Notes: a model not told the origin generated them from the letters alone. Positions 46,274-54,467 are shown, counted from the stretch's first letter. The stretch is DNA of 64,000 nucleotides from Halalkalibacter alkaliphilus (GCF_023555415.1 NZ_JAKRYL010000015.1:1-64000); one strand, 5' to 3'. Made by a program: numbers and translations.

Positions 46274-46894
46274 ATGGATATACAAATTAATCTGCAAATG
46301 ATGACAGTAATTGGAGCTATATTAATCACGCTCATTGCGGTAGTAAATTGGATTCGTCTTAAAAGTAAACATAATGATTTTGCAGAGCTTCTTCTTGATC
46401 AAATAGAGCGTGATTTGGAGTTAAGGAAGACTCTTGCAATGGGATTGTATATGCGCTTTAAAAAAGAAGAGTCAAGTAGTGCCACGACATATAGCTCGAA
46501 CTTTTTAAAGGAAGACCCTCTTTCTTTTGAACATTTTGTCGCTGATATTATTGAAGCTAAGTATGGGGGAGAGATGTTTGTAAGTAAAGCAAGTGGAGAC
46601 TTTGGCGTGGATTTTGAAAATAGGAGAGAAGATGGCCTTTATATGGGGCAGGTAAAATGCACGAATAAAGATGTAAATTTTGAAGCCATTGCGCTCGTCC
46701 ATTCAAATATGGAGAAATGGGGAGCTGTTGGAGGTTATGTGATTACAACGTCAAGTTTTACAAAAAAGGCAGTTGAATATGCGGATGGATTAGGAATCGA
46801 GTTAATAAATGGGGTGGAATTGGTTACGATGTGGCTTGAAACGATGGAAAGTGATACGGCCTATTTAAAGCAGCTAAATCCATCGGATATTTAA
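46274..46894 (+). CDS. Membrane-anchored Mrr-like endonuclease
   Basis: About 206 residues. An N-terminal helix (about 7-29) is followed by a PD-(D/E)xK restriction-endonuclease-like domain: FEHFVADIIEAKYGG, GDFGVDFENR, then GQVKC carrying catalytic Asp, Glu/Gln and Lys near 112-128. Proteins of this TM-Mrr form are thought to cleave DNA or act in defence. ATG with GGAGGTG seven bases upstream is chosen. It diverges from asnB. Confidence 0.8.
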   Translation: MDIQINLQMMTVIGAILITLIAVVNWIRLKSKHNDFAELLLDQIERDLELRKTLAMGLYMRFKKEESSSATTYSSNFLKEDPLSFEHFVADIIEAKYGGEMFVSKASGDFGVDFENRREDGLYMGQVKCTNKDVNFEAIALVHSNMEKWGAVGGYVITTSSFTKKAVEYADGLGIELINGVELVTMWLETMESDTAYLKQLNPSDI

Positions 46895-46944
46895 AATGGG
46901 TGAAAGAGTGAGATAAAGACGGGGCTTTGAAGAGCTAACTAGCA

Positions 46945-46976
46945 GCCGTGAGAAGTGATACCATACCACTCACGGC
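46945..46976 (+). terminator. Terminator of the Mrr-like gene
   Basis: GCCGTGAG pairs with CTCACGGC, then TTT. Confidence 0.65.
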
Positions 46977-47010
46977 TTTACAAGTTGGCCTATTGCTGTT
47001 TTATTAAAAT

Positions 47011-47145
47011 CTAATTCCAGTACTTAGTTCTGTAGTGGTCTACCTGGGCTAGAACATGATTGTCATGAATAATTTGCTGTAACTCTTGTTCCGTATATGT
47101 TCTTTTATGAATTGTTATTGTAAAAAGTAGAAAGTGAAACGTCAT
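47011..47145 (-). CDS. YrzI-like small protein
   Basis: A 44-residue protein beginning MTFHFLLFTITIHKRTYTEQ, which matches the short Bacillus YrzI family (hydrophobic ITI start, then a charged helix). AAAGGAGG lies seven bases before the ATG. Too short for ordinary ORF calling. Sporulation link is only family knowledge. Confidence 0.75.
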   Translation of the reverse strand: MTFHFLLFTITIHKRTYTEQELQQIIHDNHVLAQVDHYRTKYWN

Positions 47146-47280
47146 ATCCATTCCTCCTTTACATATAGCCTTATAAATAAAGGATATAGCAAAAGGAAGA
47201 GAAGGTCTTCGTACTAGATGCTGAAATTATCTACGACTTAAGGAGGAGGTGCCGAATAATTTAAATAACAACCAAAATAA

Positions 47281-47356
47281 AAAGGGGCTATCCCTAAAGG
47301 TCGAAACAGAGGGGGCAATGGCAAGGTCAAAAACAGAACCTTTTAAGACACCCCCC
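47281..47356. repeat. Dispersed repeat remnant, copy F
   Basis: The left flank (GGGGCTATCCCTAAAGGTC and GGGGGCAATGGCA) matches the flank of copy E at 51429-51469, but the hairpin part is gone. A terminator arm AAGGTCAAAAACAGAACCTT and GACACCCCCC follow. It also lies beyond the 3' end of the minus-strand gene at 47366. Confidence 0.6.
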
Positions 47357-47365
47357 TTTAGTAAA

Positions 47366-48658
47366 TTACCATAGGACATCTAGAACGTTTCCATCAAATA
47401 TATTTGTATCAATGTTACACGTTTCGGCATCAAGACCGTATTGCCAACCACCGATTAAAGCTCCATCAGGGTAACTAGGATTATATGCTGGCGCATTTTC
47501 TTCTGTGGTAATGCCTTCATTTGGAGCTGCGGTCCATACATACATTTCATCTAGAATACTTGGATCAGAATCTACAGCGGCTTCAAATGCTACATACAGT
47601 TCTTCACTTGGGTCAAAAATTCCGTAAATTCCAGAACTGTATTCTGATTCTGAAACAACGTCATGCCAGCCTTGGATAAACGCCGAATCAATAGGGTAAA
47701 TCGGTTCTACATTAGCGAATAATGCTACCCCTTCAGGTATCCCGAAGTCTCTTGCCATTTCAAGCGCTGCATTTGCATGGTCTTGCCCATGTTCATATCC
47801 TGTACCATCGTTAAAGTGGTTATAAATAACAAGGATTTGGATATTCTCAGAATGGAGCAAATTAACCTCTTCAGCGGTTAAGCCATACGAAGCTCCTTCA
47901 TTGGTACCTAAATAACGGCCCCACACTTCGGGGTCACCAAAGTTATTACGAACGCAAGCAAGCATATCTTCTGTAGTAATACTGGCTGAATCAACACCCC
48001 ATACCGTTTCAGGGGTTTCTTCGTTTCCGTTCCCATTCTCTCCAGTCCCATTGTCTCCGTTGTCAGAGTCTTCACCATTTTCAACTTGGCCGTTCTCTTC
48101 TCCGTTTCCATTGTCTCCGTTATTAGGTCCATCGCCGTCTTTTGTTGTATTTGTAATATGATTATTTATCTGATTTGTTACGTTTACATCAACACTAACG
48201 TTAATATCATTTCCGATGCTATTTGTGACATCATTGTTGTTAGTTTGAATGTTATTGTCGATAGCACTATCAACATCTGCACTTTCTGCGTCAATGTGAT
48301 TTTGAATTGTATTATTAACTGAGGATTGGGTAGAGTTAATCGCATTTGTCACATTATTTTCTACATTGGAGCTAGAGGAGTTAATGTGATTTTCAAGAGA
48401 GTTATCGACTTCTCCATCATTTGCATTAATTGAGTTATCGACATGATTTGTGACATTGTTTTCTTTGGAGCCATTGTCACCGTTACTGGAATTTGATGAT
48501 TCATCCTCAACTAAATCGGTGTGTTCTACTTGTGAATCATCGGAAGAAGCAGTAACTGGTATAGATGTATTGGATTGACTAAAAAAGGTAAGGGAGAAAA
48601 GAAATAAAAGAGAAACGACCCCAAGAACGATAAATGATACGTTTGATCTATTTTTCAC
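47366..48658 (-). CDS. Surface-anchored glycoside hydrolase-like protein with 15-residue repeat stalk
   Basis: About 430 residues. One N-terminal helix or signal anchor (about 7-27) is followed by an Asn/Ser-rich stalk of some five to six 15-residue repeats (about 60-155) with hydrophobic residues at spacing 4-7-4, an Asp/Asn/Gly/Glu-rich linker (about 165-210), and a DUF1906/Rv2525c-like glycosidase domain (about 212-430). GTG with AAAGGTGGTG is chosen; the earlier in-frame start has no binding site. Wall or exopolymer hydrolysis is inferred. Confidence 0.75.
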   Translation of the reverse strand: MKNRSNVSFIVLGVVSLLFLFSLTFFSQSNTSIPVTASSDDSQVEHTDLVEDESSNSSNGDNGSKENNVTNHVDNSINANDGEVDNSLENHINSSSSNVENNVTNAINSTQSSVNNTIQNHIDAESADVDSAIDNNIQTNNNDVTNSIGNDINVSVDVNVTNQINNHITNTTKDGDGPNNGDNGNGEENGQVENGEDSDNGDNGTGENGNGNEETPETVWGVDSASITTEDMLACVRNNFGDPEVWGRYLGTNEGASYGLTAEEVNLLHSENIQILVIYNHFNDGTGYEHGQDHANAALEMARDFGIPEGVALFANVEPIYPIDSAFIQGWHDVVSESEYSSGIYGIFDPSEELYVAFEAAVDSDPSILDEMYVWTAAPNEGITTEENAPAYNPSYPDGALIGGWQYGLDAETCNIDTNIFDGNVLDVLW

Positions 48659-48841
48659 TTTTTCACCACCTTTGTTATTCGAAAGTATCATACGTAATGA
48701 GAAAGATTTCGGTGAAGGAAATAGGCATTTACCTTGGATAATTGATGTGATTGAACGAAAAGGAGAGTATAATTGAAGAATCAAATGTGGAGAAAGCTAT
48801 ACTTGTAAATACATATATTGAAGTACGAGGAGGAATTTGAG

Positions 48842-48949
48842 GTGCAGCTTGAACGAGTGATTTGCGAAAAAAGAACGTACTCGAAACAATTTGATACACA
48901 TGACCATGCATATGGTCAATTATTGTTTCCCCTTCAAGGAGGAAGATAA
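48842..48949 (+). pseudogene. AraC-family regulator N-terminal remnant
   Basis: A 35-codon frame beginning GTG after GAGGAGG. It reads ERVICEKRTYSKQFDTHDHA and YGQLLFPLQGG, the form of the AraC-type cupin sensor domain (HDHxYGQLLFPL). The rest of the sensor and the HTH are missing, and the stop TAA is one base before the EamA start. Its CAAGGAGG also serves the next gene. A deletion or a functional leader peptide are both possible. Confidence 0.65.
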
Positions 48950-48950
48950 A

Positions 48951-49847
48951 TTGAAAAATGTTTCCGTATTGTTAGTGTTAATTGCTGCCGTGTTATGGGG
49001 GACAACAGGTACAGCACAAACTTTTGCTCCTGAAAATGCAAATCCGGTTGTAATTGGTGCCGTTCGACTAGCGGTAGGGGGTCTTGCACTGCTGTTATTT
49101 GTTGTCTTTCAAAGAAAATTAACGTTGAAAAATTGGCCATTCGGTGTAACGCTCGTAGCTGCATTAAGTATGGCTGCATATCAGCCCTTGTTTTTTCAAG
49201 CGGTGTCGATGACAGGAGTAGCGATAGGGACAGTGGTTGCAATTGGCAGCGCTCCGATTTTAGCCGGTATTTTAGAGTGGCTTGTCAGAAGGAGATTGCC
49301 AAATAAAAAGTGGTGGTTGGCTACGGTGGTGGCGATTACGGGAAGTTTGCTCCTTTTTTCAAATACAAATGAGGGTGAAATGAGTCTCAGTCCTCTTGGA
49401 ATCATTATGGCACTTGGAGCAGGATTATCCTTTGCCATATATACACTTGTTAGTAAGCAGTTATTAGAACGACACGCGTCCGAAGTAGTTGTGGCAATTG
49501 TATTCACCTTAAGTGCAATCATGTTAACGCCGATTCTTTTTATTTATGACTTATCGTGGTTGTTTCAAGTGAATGGAGTTGGAGTAGCTCTACATCTTGG
49601 CATTTTTGCTACTGCCATTGCGTACCTCCTCTTTGTCCGCGGTCTTACTGGAATTACAGCCTCTTCTGCTGTAACTTTCTCACTTGCTGAACCGTTAACG
49701 GCAGCAATGCTTGGGGTCTTTCTTGTCGGAGAATATTTACCGTTATTGTCATGGATTGGTGTTGGATTGTTATTTGTAGGGCTTGGAGTCCTGTCCTATA
49801 CGCCGAAAAAGGCGCCATCAAAAAAAGTAGATAAGCAAATATCCTAG
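48951..49847 (+). CDS. EamA/DMT-family transporter
   Basis: A 298-residue exporter with ten transmembrane helices and two EamA repeats (about 5-140 and 150-285). TTG follows AAGGAGGAAG, and an AraC-type fragment ends one base upstream. Related operons often pair this exporter with an AraC regulator. Substrate unknown, probably metabolites or drugs. Confidence 0.85.
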   Translation: MKNVSVLLVLIAAVLWGTTGTAQTFAPENANPVVIGAVRLAVGGLALLLFVVFQRKLTLKNWPFGVTLVAALSMAAYQPLFFQAVSMTGVAIGTVVAIGSAPILAGILEWLVRRRLPNKKWWLATVVAITGSLLLFSNTNEGEMSLSPLGIIMALGAGLSFAIYTLVSKQLLERHASEVVVAIVFTLSAIMLTPILFIYDLSWLFQVNGVGVALHLGIFATAIAYLLFVRGLTGITASSAVTFSLAEPLTAAMLGVFLVGEYLPLLSWIGVGLLFVGLGVLSYTPKKAPSKKVDKQIS

Positions 49848-49860
49848 TTACCGGTGAATG

Positions 49861-49890
49861 AAAATGCGTCTATAAACGGACGCATTTTTT
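49861..49890. terminator. Bidirectional terminator after the EamA gene
   Basis: AAAATGCGTC pairs with GACGCATTTT. It separates convergent genes. Confidence 0.8.
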
Positions 49891-49896
49891 CTATGA

Positions 49897-50160
49897 TTAA
49901 TGATAAAATTTCACCTCGTCATGGTCATCTCGATTTCTTGTTTGGCCGATTCCTTCTTCAGCAACTTTTATTCGAAATTTCTCATATAAATACAACGCTA
50001 GCATTTCAAATCTCTCTTGATCCGGCATATCGTCAACCAACTTTTTTATATCTCTATCATTGAAATCATGCAGAATTCCGTTAATAATGATTAGCGCATC
50101 TTCTTCATCCCCAGTTAAATGATTTTTATATAGTTCATACAATTCATCAACAAATTTCAT
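49897..50160 (-). CDS. Small acidic protein (DUF6154-like)
   Basis: An 87-residue soluble protein starting MKFVDELYELYKNHLTGDEE, which resembles the DUF6154 Bacillus family. ATG follows AGGAGTG by eight bases; an ORF start 20 codons earlier was rejected. Function unknown. Confidence 0.7.
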   Translation of the reverse strand: MKFVDELYELYKNHLTGDEEDALIIINGILHDFNDRDIKKLVDDMPDQERFEMLALYLYEKFRIKVAEEGIGQTRNRDDHDEVKFYH

Positions 50161-50306
50161 TTTATTTTCACTCCTGCTTATTATGAAAGATACTGTTAGG
50201 GTGAGTTGAACGAACCGCATTTATTCCTAAATTTTTACTAACTTCCAATTGCTCACTAATGAAATGAACAAATAGCCCATGTAAGATAAAGTGGGAGGTG
50301 GTGCAT

Positions 50307-51038
50307 ATGTTTATTTCGCCAATGTTGTTACAAGAATCAACTTCTCCGCCAGAAGATTATGCAAATGTCATTACTGAATTAAAATTAGATGGGGTTCGGC
50401 TAATATATAGTAACGTATCAGGAACCCCAAAATTATTTACTAGACATAGTCTCGAGGTCACTCACTTATTCCCAGAAGTTACAAAGGTTCCTCTTCCAAA
50501 AGGAATTGTTTTAGATGGAGAACTCATCTCAGTAAATTCACAAAACAAACCAGATTTTCCACGTTTGATGGAAAGATTTAGATCCGATAAGGTGAATACA
50601 ACAATTCCAATACAATATGTAGCTTTTGATCTGTTATTCTATAAAGGGAAACAAATTACTCAGCTGCCACTTATTAAACGGAAAACATTATTAAATGAAG
50701 TTATCCCAACAGATACAATCACAGTTGTGACTTCTCAATGGGTAGAGGGCAATTCTAAGACGTATTTCGATGTTGTAAAAGATTACGACCTTGAAGGGAT
50801 TATTGTCAAAAAACCGCAATCGAAATATCAAGCAGGAAAACGTTCAAAAGACTGGTTAAAAATTATTAACTATAAATACAGAATGGGAAAACGTTCTGAG
50901 CTGGTCGGAAAAGAGACAGGACTTCTCTTATATAATCAAGTAGGATACAAGCTTCAGCATATGAAGTTCAAAACCCAAAAAAATAGAGAGAAGCTATATG
51001 AAAAATATCGACAGTTTCTCAAAAATAATATTAGTTAA
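50307..51038 (+). CDS. Minimal ATP-dependent DNA ligase
   Basis: A 243-residue ligase. Motif I KLDG carries the adenylated Lys at residue 26, motif IIIa-like LDGELIS and YVAFDLLFY follow, then motif IV EGIIVKKP and motif V KRSKDWLKI. A short C-terminal OB-like tail completes it. Smaller than LigD-type ligases and close in size to phage-type YoqV of B. subtilis. Chosen ATG follows GGGAGG; a GTG three codons earlier is possible. No Ku gene lies near it. Confidence 0.85.
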   Translation: MFISPMLLQESTSPPEDYANVITELKLDGVRLIYSNVSGTPKLFTRHSLEVTHLFPEVTKVPLPKGIVLDGELISVNSQNKPDFPRLMERFRSDKVNTTIPIQYVAFDLLFYKGKQITQLPLIKRKTLLNEVIPTDTITVVTSQWVEGNSKTYFDVVKDYDLEGIIVKKPQSKYQAGKRSKDWLKIINYKYRMGKRSELVGKETGLLLYNQVGYKLQHMKFKTQKNREKLYEKYRQFLKNNIS

Positions 51039-51040
51039 AA

Positions 51041-51076
51041 ATTGACTCCGGTGTATCAGAGGGAGTCAATTTTTAA
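51041..51076 (+). terminator. Terminator of the DNA ligase gene
   Basis: ATTGACTCC pairs with GGAGTCAAT, then a T-run. Confidence 0.78.
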
Positions 51077-51144
51077 TTTATAATTATCAGATTGTTAAGA
51101 CTATACATATACGTTTATAGATGATATGATAGCATTAGTGAAAA

Positions 51145-51159
51145 TGATTATAATTATCA
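51145..51159. promoter_or_regulatory. Putative Fur box
   Basis: TGATTATAATTATCA differs at one position from the 7-1-7 Fur consensus TGATAAT-N-ATTATCA. It lies 23 bp before the next gene, where it would block transcription when iron is plentiful. Confidence 0.75.
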
Positions 51160-51181
51160 ATAAGTGATAGGAGAAAGAGCC

Positions 51182-51412
51182 ATGCGGAAAGTCTATTTCT
51201 GTAAAGAGAATGAATTCAAAACAAAGAAAACATACAAGACTCTTAAAGGAAAGTATCCTAAGGTAACAATTAAACGAAAAGGTTGTCTCGGTAAGTGTAA
51301 AACGTGTAAGAGCTGTCCATTTTCTTTAGTCGATGGAAAAGTATTTTCATGTGAAACCGGAGATGAACTGTATAAAAAATTAAATAAACAGCTTAATAAA
51401 ATATCCGTATAA
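51182..51412 (+). CDS. Small Cys-rich DUF1450-like protein
   Basis: A 76-residue protein with cysteines at 7, 35, 39, 42, 45 and 57, including a CxxxCxxCxxC run. The shape fits YuzB/DUF1450-type or small [Fe-S]/metal-binding proteins. ATG after AGGAGAAAGAGCC is chosen; a start six codons earlier is unsupported. The Fur-like box suggests iron-limited expression. Function unknown. Confidence 0.7.
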   Translation: MRKVYFCKENEFKTKKTYKTLKGKYPKVTIKRKGCLGKCKTCKSCPFSLVDGKVFSCETGDELYKKLNKQLNKISV

Positions 51413-51460
51413 AAATCTTACGAAAAGCGGGGATGTCCCAAAAGGTCAAAAACAGGGGAC

Positions 51461-51546
51461 GCAATGGCTGAGTTCGCTACGCGTCTTGAGAGGAGAAACC
51501 CACTCATCTCAAGGCTTTTAAAAGATGTAGCGACTTCGCTCATTGC
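51461..51546. repeat. Dispersed nested-hairpin repeat, copy E
   Basis: GCAATGGCT start. TTCGCTAC pairs with GTAGCGA, and inner CTTGAG-type arm pairs with CTCAAG. It ends CATTGC. It is bordered by TGTCCCAAAAGGTC on the left and GTGTCTCAAAAAGGTC on the right, as if it sat in a duplicated terminator. Confidence 0.85.
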
Positions 51547-51550
51547 TTCG

Positions 51551-51600
51551 GGGTGTCTCAAAAAGGTCAAAAACAGACCTTTTTGGGACACCTCTTTTTT
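51551..51600 (+). terminator. Terminator after repeat copy E
   Basis: GGTGTCTCAAAAAGGTC pairs with GACCTTTTTGGGACACC, then six T. Confidence 0.82.
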
Positions 51601-51719
51601 GCTGGATCTAAAATACATGTTAGATAATCTTACATCATGTGCTTTTTTGTTTGGATATCCAGTTAAGATGAAGGAAGATACGTTTTACCTAGTTCAGTAG
51701 TGAAAAGGGGTTGAACAAA

Positions 51720-52331
51720 TTGTTTAAACAATCGGGAGAACAACTTTTACAGGAAAAATACAATACTGAAAAGCGTGCTAAGGCATTTTATAACAATCAG
51801 ATGTTATCACATTTAAATGAAACGATGAAGGAATTTATTGAAGCACAAGAGATGATGTTTATTTCAACTTCTAATAGAAGTGGGAAATGTGATTCATCCT
51901 TTCGTGCAGGTGAAGCAGGATTTGTCAGAGTGATTAATAAAAATGTGGTTATGTATCCAGAATATCGGGGCAATGGCGTTATGGCAAGTATGGGTAATAT
52001 TATGGAAAACCCTCATATTGGTTTAATGTTTATTGATTTCTTTCATAGCCGCTACGGTTTGCATGTGAATGGGAAAGCTTATATATGCGAAAATAAGGAA
52101 TTAGATACCTTACAATTACCAAAGAAGATGAAGGAAGATATTCTACTAAGAGAAGGAGAAAAAGCGGAGAGATGGGTTGTTATTGAAGTCGAAGAGGCAT
52201 TTATCCATTGTTCTAAGCATGTCCCCAAATTACAAAAAATAGATAACCTAACTAGTGGTTTGAAAAATAAGAAAGGAGGAGATTTTTTCAAAGTGAAAGA
52301 AAGCAAAAAGCAGGATAGAGTTAACCGCTGA
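51720..52331 (+). CDS. Pyridoxamine 5'-phosphate oxidase family flavoprotein
   Basis: About 203 residues. The PPOX-type split barrel is visible in FISTSNRSGKCDSSFRAGEA, NVVMYPEYRGNGV and the LMFIDFF strand, all FMN-pocket regions. TTG at 51720 fits AAAAGGGG spacing. The convergent NsrR gene and this gene share a terminator, which may hint at nitric-oxide-linked biology, but no direct evidence. Substrate unknown. Confidence 0.8.
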   Translation: MFKQSGEQLLQEKYNTEKRAKAFYNNQMLSHLNETMKEFIEAQEMMFISTSNRSGKCDSSFRAGEAGFVRVINKNVVMYPEYRGNGVMASMGNIMENPHIGLMFIDFFHSRYGLHVNGKAYICENKELDTLQLPKKMKEDILLREGEKAERWVVIEVEEAFIHCSKHVPKLQKIDNLTSGLKNKKGGDFFKVKESKKQDRVNR

Positions 52332-52336
52332 TGGAA

Positions 52337-52398
52337 AAGCCTGAAATAAAGCTTAACTATTGCTAAAAGATTAGTTAAGCTTTGTTTCAGCTTTTTTT
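52337..52398. terminator. Bidirectional terminator, PPOX and nsrR
   Basis: AAGCCTGAAATAAAGCTTAACT pairs with AGTTAAGCTTTGTTTCAGCTT across a short loop, with T-runs at both ends. Confidence 0.85.
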
Positions 52399-52404
52399 AG
52401 CTCA

Positions 52405-52851
52405 TTAGGCATTCTGCTCATGAAAAGTAAAAATTTCAAGTAAATCATGTTTGTTTGTAATTACATCAGCTAAAGTATATTTATCGAGAACACTTAGATA
52501 AGCTTGAAGTGCCTCATTTAATGCGAACTTTAACTTACAAGCAGAGCTGATAATACATGTGTTATTTTTCCGGTCAAAACATTCAACAAGATGTAAGTTC
52601 TCCGTTTTTCGAACAACAGATCCAATATTAATATCTTTTGGGTCTAAAGCTAATTTTATCCCACCATTCTTTCCTCGAATCGTTTTAATTAATCCAAGTT
52701 GACCTAATTCATAAACAACTTTACTCATATGGTTATTAGAAATGTTGTAGATTGTTGCTATATCCTTAATCTTTGCCAATTCAAGGTTATCTCTTGTACT
52801 TAAATACAAAAGAGTACGTAATGCATAGTCAGTATAACTAGTTAGATGCAA
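52405..52851 (-). CDS. nsrR: Rrf2-family repressor NsrR
   Basis: A 148-residue regulator. Winged HTH at the N-terminus (LTSYTDYALRTLLYLS), then three cysteines at 91, 99 and 105, the spacing of the [4Fe-4S] ligands of B. subtilis NsrR. It senses nitric oxide and represses nitrosative-stress genes. TTG follows AGGAG by nine bases; a longer frame would add residues without a better site. Confidence 0.85.
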   Translation of the reverse strand: MHLTSYTDYALRTLLYLSTRDNLELAKIKDIATIYNISNNHMSKVVYELGQLGLIKTIRGKNGGIKLALDPKDINIGSVVRKTENLHLVECFDRKNNTCIISSACKLKFALNEALQAYLSVLDKYTLADVITNKHDLLEIFTFHEQNA

Positions 52852-53216
52852 GGGACTCACTCCTATTAACACGATATTGTTATAGTAAGAACGTATTCAT
52901 AAGCGCAATTCAACCTTCATCCCGAAAGAACAAAGGGTTACGCTTTCTTATACACCCATCGTACATGAAATGGAGAAGATTGTCTGTAATTAAGTATCAA
53001 TTAGTTAAGGATAAACGAAAAAACTGTGTCAGATTAAATAACATTAAAATAGTTTTAATTGAAAATGAAGTTATGAAAGAGGAATAACGGAGAGCACTGA
53101 AAAGGTAAAACCGGAGGCCACTAAAGGAACTTGAAAATGGGGCCCCCCCCCTTTTTCAAGTTCCTCTGATGAATGCTCAAAAATAGCTTGTAAGACAGAA
53201 AAAGAAGCTTGCTTCA
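52852..53216. other. Intergenic region upstream of nsrR and downstream of the CNNM gene
   Basis: This region holds the nsrR promoter area and, near 53125-53166, a terminator of the minus-strand neighbour. A 40-codon frame at 52965-53087 has no ribosome binding site and was not called. I see no RNA gene. Confidence 0.6.
53125..53166 (-). terminator. Terminator of the CNNM/CorC gene
   Basis: AGGAACTTGAAAA pairs with TTTTTCAAGTTCCT, with a loop made of GGGG and a run of nine C. A second, partly matching CACTGAAAAGG arm lies just before it, as if a hybrid of two terminator types. Confidence 0.7.
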
Positions 53217-54467
53217 TTAAGAAGAGTGAATCGACACTTTGATTTGCCGTAATCTTTTGTCATCGGATGCTTCCACTTGGAGGTCCACATGTTCATACGT
53301 AAATTGCTCACCCTCCCTAGGAATGCGCTCGAATCTCTCCGTTAACCAGCCGCCCAGAGTGTGGTAAGAAGAATTAGGTAATTCTACATTTGTTAACCTC
53401 GCAAAATCATCAAGGGGAAAATCGGCAGAGATAAGATACGTATGTGAGTCAAGTTGGCTAAAGGGTTTTATCTTTTCGTCGTGTTCGTCCCAGATTTCTC
53501 CGACGATTTCTTCTAGTATATCTTCGAGGGTGACAAGTCCAGCAGTCCCACCGTATTCATCAATCACAATCGCCATATGGGTTTTTTGTATTTGAAGCTG
53601 TGGTAATAATGTTGATACTTTCATTGATTCCACTACAAATAAAGGATCACGTAAAAGATCAGTTATTTGCGTTTCACTTTTTATAAGTAGTGATTTAAGA
53701 AAATCTTTTTCCGAAAGAATACCGACGATGTTATCAATGCTTTCCTCAAAGACGGGAATGCGAGAATAATGTTCACGGAAAAATACTTCTTTGATGTCGT
53801 CAATCGAACTTTTTACGTTTATCGCTACAATGTCTGTTCTTGGTTTAATAATTTCTGCGACAATAATGTCATTAAACTCTAGTGAACGATGAACGAGTTC
53901 CTTTTCGTGACTTTCAATAACTCCTTCTTCTTCACTAATGTTAATCATCACTTTGATTTCTTCTTCCGTCATAGAAGGATGATGCTCCTTTTTTCTTATA
54001 AACCTTGAAACCCCTTTGCGCAATTGGATAAAAGCCCATGTAATTGGTTTAAATATAGTAATCAAGAGAGTCATGATCCCTGATGTTTTCAAAGTATAGG
54101 ACTCAGCATATTCTTTTGCAAATGACTTAGGTAATATTTCACCAAATATTAAAACGAGAATAGTCAGCACAACAGTACTAATAAAAACCCCCATATTAGG
54201 ACCAAACAATTGTATAGCTAACTGCGATGATAAGGTTGCAGCTGCAATGTTTACTAAGTTATTACCAACTAAAATAGTAGATAACGCCTCATCAAAATTG
54301 TTTGAAATATGTAAGGCTTTTTTGGCACCTCTAAAGCCTTCATCGCTATAATTTTTTAAACGTATTCTATTTACACTTGAATAGGCAGTTTCAGCAGAAG
54401 AAAAAAAAGCAGATATAGCTAATAACGAAATTAATAACATTACGATACTTATGGGTACTTCAGACAA
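53217..54467 (-). CDS. CNNM/CorC-type transporter with CBS pair
   Basis: A 416-residue protein: DUF21 membrane domain (about 1-185, four helices), a CBS pair (about 205-325) and a CorC/HlyC domain (about 340-416). This YhdP/YugS-type architecture belongs to magnesium or other metal ion exporters. TTG follows AGGAGGAG by eight bases. Confidence 0.88.
   Translation of the reverse strand: MSEVPISIVMLLISLLAISAFFSSAETAYSSVNRIRLKNYSDEGFRGAKKALHISNNFDEALSTILVGNNLVNIAAATLSSQLAIQLFGPNMGVFISTVVLTILVLIFGEILPKSFAKEYAESYTLKTSGIMTLLITIFKPITWAFIQLRKGVSRFIRKKEHHPSMTEEEIKVMINISEEEGVIESHEKELVHRSLEFNDIIVAEIIKPRTDIVAINVKSSIDDIKEVFFREHYSRIPVFEESIDNIVGILSEKDFLKSLLIKSETQITDLLRDPLFVVESMKVSTLLPQLQIQKTHMAIVIDEYGGTAGLVTLEDILEEIVGEIWDEHDEKIKPFSQLDSHTYLISADFPLDDFARLTNVELPNSSYHTLGGWLTERFERIPREGEQFTYEHVDLQVEASDDKRLRQIKVSIHSS

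Noticed and set aside
47249-47374. Asn-rich 41-codon frame after a strong GGAGGAGG
   Set aside because: The ribosome binding site is only two bases from GTG, and the frame runs through repeat remnant F into the opposite gene. It may be a gene fragment, but the evidence is too weak.
52965-53087. 40-codon frame between nsrR and the CNNM gene
   Set aside because: No ribosome binding site and no recognisable family; base composition is that of intergenic DNA.
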